Source: Haberlea rhodopensis (taxonomy: Eukaryota > Streptophyta > Magnoliopsida > Lamiales > Gesneriaceae). Taken from it: a DNA stretch of 64,000 bases. Location: assembly GCA_907163345.1 (NCBI GenBank), contig CAJQUN010000055.1:2232001-2296000 (forward strand), in the 5' to 3' direction. The translations under genes were made by a program, and so were the position numbers. This document shows positions 56,215-64,000 of this stretch, piece after piece. Numbering within the stretch: the first letter of the stretch is position 1; each line of letters starts with the position of its first letter. The notes beneath the pieces were generated by a model. The model saw nothing but the letters and a program-made list of their open reading frames with translations. It was not told where the DNA came from and ran no database searches.

Positions 56215-57471
56215 TATTGGAATCGAATGGGGGGGGGGGGGGGGGTCGGGTGAATGAGATTTCTTGGCTACTTTAGCTTTTTAAAATGAGTTTGCAAAAT
56301 AAAAGAGTTTGCGCTTGCGGAAGGCTTAAGTCAATCGATAAATAAATAAAATAAAGAAGTAAATAAATAAATAAATGTGTAATGTAATAAAGCGGTAAAT
56401 GACAAGGATATTTGTTATAGAAGTTCGGCGATGAATCGCCTACGTCTCCTCTTCCCGATTAGATAACCTCCAACCGAGGTTCCACTAGAACAAATGATCT
56501 TGGCCTTGAGGGCTCCAAGTTAGCCACTACACACTCTTCCCGAGTACATAAAGCTCTTCACGAGCACAACACTCTTCACGAGTACACAAAGCTCTTCACG
56601 AGCTACCAACACTCTTCACGAGTCTTCTTGGCCTTAAGGGCTCCAAGGATAGCCACAACACATGCACCAACTTTACTTGTTGATGACTTTACAATTTCCA
56701 ACTTGCTTTGGTGTTGGAGGACCTTACAAATAAATCAACAACACCTTCACGGTGTAACAATACTAAGAACACAAGACTCTATCAAAAGAAATGAATTACA
56801 AACTCCAATACAACAACAATGTATGGAGATTGCAATGCTATTTGAATTTGACTTAGCAAAGCTTTGTAGAAGTTTGTCGGCTTGTTTCTTATCTTCAAAA
56901 TGCTCCAAAACATCAATATTTATAGTGTAGGAGGCCCCCTAGGCTCCTACTAGCTGTTGCTACACAAAAGGCTGAAATCACTCCTCGATCGCCTCAGCCA
57001 TCGCCTCAGGCGATCACCATCGCCGCGCCCCAACGGTCAGCATAAATCACGCATCGCCTCAGACGATGCCTGGATCGCCTCAGGCGATCAGTCCCACAAA
57101 TTAAAGCCGTAGCCTCAGCAGCTCCAAATAATCCATCGCCTCGGGCGAAGTCTTCATCGCCTCAGGCGATCATGCCATCGCCTCGGGCGAATTCCTCCGG
57201 CGCGCGAGCCTCGGCGTCGCCTCTGTCGATGTGCATGGCGATGCCTTCCTGGAAGCCATCGCCGGAGGCGATGATCACCATCGCCTGGGGCGATCCGGCC
57301 CAGGTTTTGCACACTCAATTTTCTTCAATCAATCCACTTTTAATCAATTAATCTGCACACTAAGTTGACACATTAGTATAACAAACACAAGTTTTGTTGA
57401 TCATCAAAACTCGAAAATAATCCGGAGATAAATTAAAGCATTAAACACAACCATGCGTTTAAGGCTCAACA
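56215..57471 (-). repeat. 5' LTR of the gag-only element
   Basis: Matches the 3' LTR throughout. Differences seen: TA instead of TG at the inner edge, a run of about 18 G near 56229-56246, an extra ctcttcacgag segment at 56561-56605, and one more or fewer palindrome units near 57060 and 57165. Confidence 0.9.
56987..57300. repeat. Cluster of ATCGCCTCAGGCGAT palindromes (5' LTR)
   Basis: Same array as in the other LTR, with an additional degenerate unit (catcgcctcagacgat followed by gcctgg) and loss of one unit (cgttcaatatatcgcc), showing unit gain and loss since insertion. Confidence 0.8.
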
Positions 57472-57676
57472 ACTTGCTATTAAAATAAAAAAAGCTTAAT
57501 AAAATTGCCCACCATTTTTAAGCAGTCAGAAGCATCTCGAGACTTGTTTATCTACTTTTGCTTTTACCTGTTTTTTTTAGAGAAACAATAGTAGAACAAT
57601 GAAATTAAATACAAAAAATCTGATTTTTTGTATGAAAAACAAATAAGCACTTTTAAGAAGTATTTGCAAACATACC

Positions 57677-58131
57677 TTTGATTATCAACTGGCTTCCCAA
57701 AATATTTTTTTTTCATGAGTTTATTTCCCTATATCGTGATTTTTGGTGTGGACACAAATAATCACTTCAAAGAAGTATTTGTAAACATACCTTTTATTAT
57801 CAATGGGCTTTCCTAAATATTTTTTTAACGAGATTCTTTTTTCCGTATATCGTATCATATCATAAGACAAGCCCCAAGCTTAGCATGGGAGAGTAATAGA
57901 CAAGTTTAAAGTATTTATTACTCATGAAACATGATATAAATGATTTTTTTCAATTTTGATAATTTAATAATTTAAAATAAGCACATAATCAAGATTACTA
58001 TCTTGGTTTGATCAATTGAATAATATATTAATGTGAAGCATTGAGCAATCTTATTAAACCACCTATCTATTTTAGGAGCATTTTTAATTTCAGTTTATTT
58101 TGAAATATATGTCAATTCAAATATGATATTT

Positions 58132-58196
<65 letters not shown>

Positions 58197-58583
58197 AACT
58201 TTCAACGCGGAAACCGGAGAAGTGGACAAATCCATAGCTCACCATCGAAAATTTATTGTATGGGTCGTGTATGTGTCCCAAATATAGACCAACGTAAAAA
58301 ATAATTTTATCATAGTTTTTTTATTAACATTGGTTGACATGTCTAGTTAATTCATTTTCTTTGTATTGATGCATATGTGAGGTCTAGACATGGTGCATAT
58401 AAGAATTTCTTGCTCACCATCACCAAATACCACCGGTGGATAACAGTATTCATCATGTTATTTTATTAATTTTTATTAAAAATATATTATATTTTAATAT
58501 TGAGTTGGTATATAAGTTAGGTCCAAACAATGTGCATCCAAGCATTCCACTTAACTGCAGCTAGCTTGACACTGATACTTCAT
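57677..58583. other. Gene-free spacer with long (AT)n tract
   Basis: A second, partial copy of the MITE end (tcacttcaaagaagtatttg, taaacatacc) is at about 57760-57792. A TA dinucleotide run of about 58 bases occupies 58136-58194. No gene. Confidence 0.5.
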
Positions 58584-60078
58584 AATGTAAGTAATCCAAT
58601 GAGCATACAACGCAGCGGAATAAAATTTTTATGGATTACTAAACACCGGATCTATACATAGGTTGTTCATATCGGATAAAGGAATAAAGGTCTCACCCTT
58701 GTAGCGTGTTTGAGCAGATTCCACGGAGCAGCACCACGTCCAACGTCTCCTTCGAGTCACTAGCAAAACTTGTCTAGTTTTGCCTCAAAGGTATCCACAC
58801 AATCAAATCGAACAAAAGGGGATAGTTTAAGAACAAGTTGCTAGACAAGTTCTTAAACCGGAACCAAAAACCACACTTGATTCACAATCAAATGATGGCA
58901 CAAAGTCACCAAGAACCACACGGCTATGAAGAGGCCGAGAGCTCAAGATGATGCGGCGGCCGAGAGCCTCTTTGGTGCTAGGTTTTATGATATGATGTGT
59001 TCCTCCAATTAAACACATTGTTAACAAATTATATATGATTAATTAAAGGCTTTCATAAAGCCTCATGGGCTTAAGCCCATGATTTTAATTTAATCCTTAT
59101 AATTATTAATTAAGACTCTTCTTAATTATTTAATTCATCCAATGAATTTAATTCCCTTTATCGATTTAATCTTTTGTGCGACCCGATAGGATCTTGTAAT
59201 GTTGGCAGTGACATAAAATCTCATTTTACGTTACAAGCAAGGAGCGGTGTCTAGCAACACATCGAGGCTACCCAAATTACAAGAATGTCAATGACTCGAC
59301 ATAACCTTTAGAACTTGTGATAATATTAACCATGTAACTTAATCCCTTTGTCCTTTGTGTTTAGATTGAACACGAGTCATGGAATAGTCATACTCGTATA
59401 TTCAATCTCTATTTCTTGATCCCCAAGTAGAACTAGAATAAACGAATAAGCTCGATATCTCATATCGACTCATTCGAGCATGGCCATGCATTTTAGTTCT
59501 CACTTGATCAAGGGCCAAACACATCTCCTGTTATATAGGAGGGACAAATCCTATCTCGATCAGTCAACATCCCTCTACATAATTCGTAGTGTATCCAATA
59601 GTTGCCTTTATAGTTTACCCTGTTACGGGTAACGTTTGACAATATCAAGATACATAACTCCTTATGTTGGGATCTTTGATGATCACAAGTCGTAAGGATT
59701 ACATACATTATTATCACTATGAGAATTGCATATGACGATCATATAACTATCCATGTTGCATTCCCATGGTGGGTCTGTCCAGTACATCGTTCTCTAACAT
59801 GTACCCATGTGTTGATTTGATATCTCATATCAATGAACATTTCATCAATCAATACATACTAGTCTCTACGTATTATCATTATCCTTATTCATGATAATAC
59901 TTGACTAGGGACATCTTTAAGAATAATACAATATTATTCTAAGGACATTAACTTATATATCAATTCATATTGCACAGATATTCGAATAATATATACTAAT
60001 GATTTGCCATTCATAAAATCATAAACATTGTATGTCCAAACAATCATCCAATGACTTGTCTTAGGGCATATTCCAACA
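58584..60078 (-). mobile_element. 3' LTR of a minus-strand Ty1/copia element
   Basis: On the minus strand it opens TGTTGGAATATGCCCTAAG (60078) and ends ttggattacttaca (58584). A purine-rich tract (aagtgggagatt) directly precedes it. A solo copy of the same family lies at 35688-37093. 1495 bp. The partner LTR is beyond the right edge, so no target duplication can be checked. Confidence 0.85.
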
Positions 60079-60090
60079 AATCTCCCACTT
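60079..60090 (-). promoter_or_regulatory. Polypurine tract of the copia element
   Basis: Minus strand aagtgggagatt immediately upstream of the 3' LTR. Confidence 0.75.
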
Positions 60091-60103
60091 GCACTAAGAT
60101 CAA

Positions 60104-63100
60104 TCAGACATATACCTAATGTCTAGAGATCTAGTATGACGATCATGCCTCTGCTGTGACAGTGGCTTCGTCAATGGGTCAGATGCATTATCATCTGTTG
60201 GTACTTTGCATATCTTAGGCAAAAACACATATCCTTATTGCGATCGAAAATCATCTTTGTCGGTTTGGAAGCTTGCATCAGTGTAACCCATTACATTGAG
60301 CTCTTCCTCACCTCCATAAATCAAGAATGTATCCCTAGTGCTTCTCAAGTACTTCAGGATGTTCTTGACTTCAATCCAGTGACCTTTCACCTGGATCAAC
60401 TTGATATCTACTCGTCATGCTCAAAGCATACGATACATCGGGACGAGTACATATCATGGCGTACATGATAGATCCAATAGCTGACGCATATGGAATCTTA
60501 CTCATGCGTTGTCTCTCGTCTGGTGTTGAAGGACACTGTTCCTTCGAGAGATATATGCCATGTGTCATAGGCATGAATATTTTCGTTGATTCTTGCATGC
60601 TAAACTTTTTTAAGTACTTTGTCTATGTATGTACTTTGACTTAGGCCGAGAAGACTTCTTGATCTATCTCTATAGATCTTGATTCCTAATACATAGGTGG
60701 CTTCTCCCAAGTCTTTCATCGAAAAGCAATTCCCTAGCCAAATCTTTACAGATTGTAAGGCAGGGATATCATTCCCAATGAGAAGTATGTCGTCTACATA
60801 CAACACTAGGAAAATGATTACGTTCCCACTGACCTTCTTGTAGACACAAGGTTCATCTTCGTTTTTGACAAAACCAAACTCTTTGATTTCATCATCAAAA
60901 TGAAGATTCCAACTCCGAGAAGCTTGCTTCAATCCATAAATGGATCGTTGTAGCTTGCATATCTTTCCAGCATCCTTTGGATCGACAAAACCCTCGGGCT
61001 GTGTCATGTACACATCCTCGAGCAGATTTCCATTAAGGAAAGCTGTTTTGACATCCATCTGCCAGATTTCATAATCATGAAATGCAGCTATTGCAAGTAA
61101 GATCCTTATGGATTTAACCATGGCCACTGGTGAAAAGGTTTCATCATAGTCAATACCATGAATTTGTTTGAATCCTTTTGCAACCAGCCGACCTTTATAG
61201 GTTTGTACGTTACCATCCATATCGGTCTTTTTCTTGAAAATCCATTTGCACCCTATGGGTCGTACCCCTTCAGGTGGATCAACCAAAGTCCATACTTGGT
61301 TTGCATACATGGATTCCATCTCAGATTTCATGGCTTCTTGCCATTTCTCAGAATCAGTGCCCATTATAGCTTGTTGATAAGATGACGGCTCATCCTCATC
61401 AATAAGTAGTAAGTCACCTTGTTGAGTCACAAGAAATCCATATCTCTGTGGATCTCGGTGTTCTCTTACAGACCTACGCTGGGCTTGTGTCTCTTGAGCA
61501 GGTACTTCTTCCACAACAGCTTGCGGTGCCTGCTCTGTTTCCATCTCAATCTCAGGTTCAGTGTTTTCTTGTGGTTGAACTTCACTAAGTTCTATTTTTC
61601 TCCCACTGGTTTTTCTAGAAATAAATTCTCTTTCAAGAAATACACCAGTCCGAGCAACAACTACTTTGTTCTCTGTGGGATAATAGAAATAGTATCCTTT
61701 CGTTTCCTTAGGATACCCCACAAATAAACACTTATCAGATTTGGGTCCAAGTTTGTTAGTGGCGTGACGTCTAACGAAAGCCTCACAACCCCAAATCTTC
61801 ATAAAAGACATACTAGGACGCTTCCCAGTCCATATCTCATATGGTGTCTTTTCCACTGATTTAGATGGAACACGGTTCAGTAAGAAAATCGTTGTTTCTA
61901 GAGCGTGTCCCCAAAACGACATCGCAAGATCTGCATGACTCATCATTGATCTAACCATGTCTAACAAGGTTCGATTTCTCCTCTCGGATACACCATTCCA
62001 TTGTGGAGTATACGGAGGAGTGAGTTGTGGGACTATCCCACACTCCTTTAGATAGTCATGAAACTCTTGGCTTAAGTATTCACCTCCTCGATCTGATCGA
62101 AGGATTTTGATACTTTTGCCAAGTTGGTTTTGTACTTCATTCTTGAAATCTTTGAACTTTTCAAATGTTTCATGCTTATGCTTCATTAGGTACACATACC
62201 CATATCTACTGAGGTCATCAGTAAATGTAACGAAGTATTGAAAACCACCTCTAGCTTGTGTACTTATTGGTCCACATACATCACTATGTATTAGTCCCAA
62301 TAAAACATTTGCCCTTTCAACATGTCCCTTGAAAGGGGCTTTAGTCATCTTGCCCATTAAACAAGATTCGCATGTTTCATATGATTCAAAATCAAATGAA
62401 TCTAATACTCCATCCTTATGAAGTTTAGATATGCGGTTCTCGTTTATGTGGCCCAAGCGACAATGCCAGAGATAAGTCGGATTACAATCATTATTTTTAA
62501 TCCTTTTAGTATTTATGTTATAGACAGGTATATCAAGATTTAATAAATAAAGATCATTCACCATTTGTGCACTAGCATAAAACATATCATTTAAATAAAT
62601 GGAACAACAGTTGTCTTTTATAATAAATGAGAATCCATACTTGTCTAAACAAGAAATAGAAATAATGTTTTTGGTAATTGAAGGCACAAAATAACAATCT
62701 TTTGAAATCAATGATAAACCGGAAGGCAAAGATAAATAATAATCTCCTATAGCTAATGCAGCAACTCTTGCTCCATTTCCAACTCGGAGATCAACTTCGC
62801 CTTTCGCCAACAATCTACTCTTTTTGAGGTCCTGCACATTTACACAAATGTGAGATCCACATCCAGTATCTAATACACATGATGAAGAAGTAGATAAATT
62901 GACTTCTATAACAAAAATACATGAAGTGGAAGTCACACTTCCTTTCTTTAGATCCTCCAGATATACTTTGCAGTTTCTTTTCCAATGGCCGGTCTCACCG
63001 TAATGGAAACAGTTTCCTTCCTTCGCTATCCCTCCCTTTGGTTTCAGTGCAGATGACTTTGGCTTAGATTTAACAAAGACCTTCTTGTTTTTCTTGAAGT

Positions 63101-63773
63101 TCTTAGCTTTAGTCTTTCCTTTGCTCTTATTCACAATAAGAACATTTGTTGGTTTAGACTTCTTGCTATTTGCTTCAAAAGTTCTAAGCATGCCAAGTAA
63201 CTGTGGTAGTGTCTTCTCAATTTCAATCATATTGTAATTTAAGACAAATTGACTGAAGCTTTCAGGCAACGATTGCAAGATCACGTCAGTGGCCAACTCT
63301 TGGTCCAAAGGAAAACCCAGTTTCTCTAGATTCTCAATATACCCAATCATCTTGAGTACATGAGTACCAACCAGACTTCCTTCTACCATTCTACACTGGA
63401 ATAACGCCTTAGAGACGTCATACCTCTCTTCTCTTGCTTGTTGTTGGTACAGTTGCTTAAGATGCTCGATCATATCAAACGCCTCCATTTCCTCATGTTG
63501 CTTCTGAAGCTCAGAGTTCATGGTGGCAAGCATAAGGCACCCAACATCAAGTGCGTCACTTTGATGCTTCTTGTAAGCATCTTTTTCGGCTCTTGTAGCC
63601 GTTAGGGGAGGTTCCTCAGCAGGTAAGGGTTCCTCTAAAACATATTGTTTCTTTTCTTGTTTGAGGACTATCCTCAAGTTCCTATGCCAGTCTAGGAAAT
63701 TTGTCCCATTTAATTTGTCCTTCTCAAGGACCGATCGCAGTGATAAAGTGCTTGTTACGTTGTTAGTTGCCAT
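60104..63773 (-). pseudogene. Ty1/copia gag-pol polyprotein, open for 1057 codons then frameshifted and deleted in RNase H
   Basis: From ATG 63773 the frame is open to 60600. Order: UBN2-type gag (LNGTNFLDWHRNLRIVLKQE), zinc knuckle CFHYGETGHWKRNC with Tyr at the second Cys, protease VLDTGCGSH, integrase HHCC (HCRLGHINENR, CESC) and catalytic D-D-E (HSDVCGP, RSDRGGEY, GVSERRNRTLLD), then reverse transcriptase with YVDDILLIG. At 60605-60615 an A run has one extra base, so the frame ends LKKV; one base less would continue FSMQESTKIFM. A second shift follows near 60395 (DPGERSLD). In RNase H the chain jumps from DDFRSQ-stop-GYVF to ICKVPTDDN, removing about 90 residues including catalytic positions. 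Copia order (integrase before reverse transcriptase) is certain; the lineage is not assigned. Confidence 0.92.
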
Positions 63774-64000
63774 GGATATCTACAATAAATATGCAAAATA
63801 AGTTTATGATTTAATCATTTAACATGGTCTTATATTAAATGATGCTCCCACTATTTTGTTTAAAAAATATCAACCCTCAAAACCTTTAGTGGGCCAAGAT
63901 CCATATTTCGCCTAATCTTGAGTTAGCTTTGGCTAATCGCCCAAGACTCGGTTATTTAGGTAGACAACACTTTGTCAATTACATCACATATAATTCTTGG
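63774..64000 (-). other. Leader of the copia element
   Basis: Non-coding AT-rich sequence upstream of gag on the minus strand. The primer-binding site and 5' LTR lie beyond the window. Confidence 0.6.

Larger units (their letters stand above)
52596..57471 (-). mobile_element. Complete gag-only LTR retrotransposon (TR-GAG type)
   Basis: Two long LTRs (52596-53801 and 56215-57471) are nearly identical by eye and the element is flanked by ACTTG on both sides (52591-52595, 57472-57476). Orientation is minus: primer-binding site TGGTATCAGAGCC at 56212-56200 and a polypurine tract at 53814-53802. The 2.4-kb interior encodes only a copia-like gag with two zinc-knuckle-like motifs; no protease, integrase, reverse transcriptase or RNase H motif is present. 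It must rely on enzymes from another element. Total 4876 bp. Confidence 0.9.
52500..57676. mobile_element. MITE split by a later retrotransposon insertion
   Basis: The left part starts agggtatatttgcaattgct (52500) and the right part ends taagaagtatttgcaaacatacc (about 57655-57676), which is its inverted match. The two parts join precisely at the ACTTG duplication of the retrotransposon at 52596-57471. Without that insertion the MITE would be about 300 bp. Family assignment is open. Confidence 0.65.

Overview
This window is nuclear DNA from a eudicot plant. The evidence is spliced genes with GT-AG introns, plant-only families (a plant ANTH-type clathrin adaptor, the chloroplast outer-envelope kinase KOC1, a PX-domain EREL protein), AT-rich spacers and dense LTR retrotransposons and hAT-type DNA transposons. 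The species cannot be named from sequence alone; nothing here argues against an asterid.

Four intact-looking host genes are present. (1) 4758-6686 (+): single-exon ANTH/PICALM-like clathrin assembly protein (642 aa). (2) 12552-14794 (+): KOC1-like protein kinase with C-terminal repeats and a membrane anchor (4 coding exons, 621 aa). (3) 43717-45571 (+): adenine phosphoribosyltransferase (6 exons, 189 aa). (4) 46100-51902 (-): EREL-type PX-domain protein (10 exons reconstructed here, 721 aa). Two broken host genes are visible: a decayed coiled-coil gene of the PII1/MFP1-like type at about 15.7-18.2 kb (-), and a 3' fragment of translation initiation factor eIF3 subunit J at 1.05-1.4 kb. From memory, the Arabidopsis counterparts of the ANTH gene, KOC1, PII1 and EREL1 lie in the same order on chromosome 4 (At4g32285, At4g32250, At4g32190, At4g32160), so the window looks like an old collinear block swollen by transposons.

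Transposon layout. 1-1.04 kb: 3' end of a Ty3-type element. 1.4-4 kb: GTGCA-rich arrays, one forming a foldback structure, with gene-like fragments. 8.67-9.03 kb: a complete TRIM with target duplication. 9.75-11.58 kb: a decayed hAT element with transposase remains. 18.95-19.48, 24.71-25.40, 26.51-27.38, 37.83-38.27, 38.76-39.24 and 42.38-43.05 kb: short hAT-like elements, each with an 8-bp target duplication. 20.4-22.5 kb: a Ty3-like LTR. 28.1-40.7 kb: a nest in which a minus-strand chromovirus (Ty3) has LINE remnants on both sides and itself contains two solo LTRs and two hAT-like elements. 52.6-57.5 kb: a complete minus-strand gag-only LTR element (TR-GAG type) with ACTTG duplications, inserted inside an older MITE. 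58.58 kb to the right edge: a Ty1/copia element with a 1057-codon open frame, damaged in the RNase H part.

The host genes do not form an operon or pathway; the ANTH protein and EREL both belong to endomembrane trafficking, KOC1 to chloroplast protein import and APRT to purine salvage. The unusual material is in the repeats: clusters of GC-rich palindromes in the LTRs of several families, a tandem-repeat foldback element, nested insertions that can be ordered in time by target duplications, and a gag-only retrotransposon.
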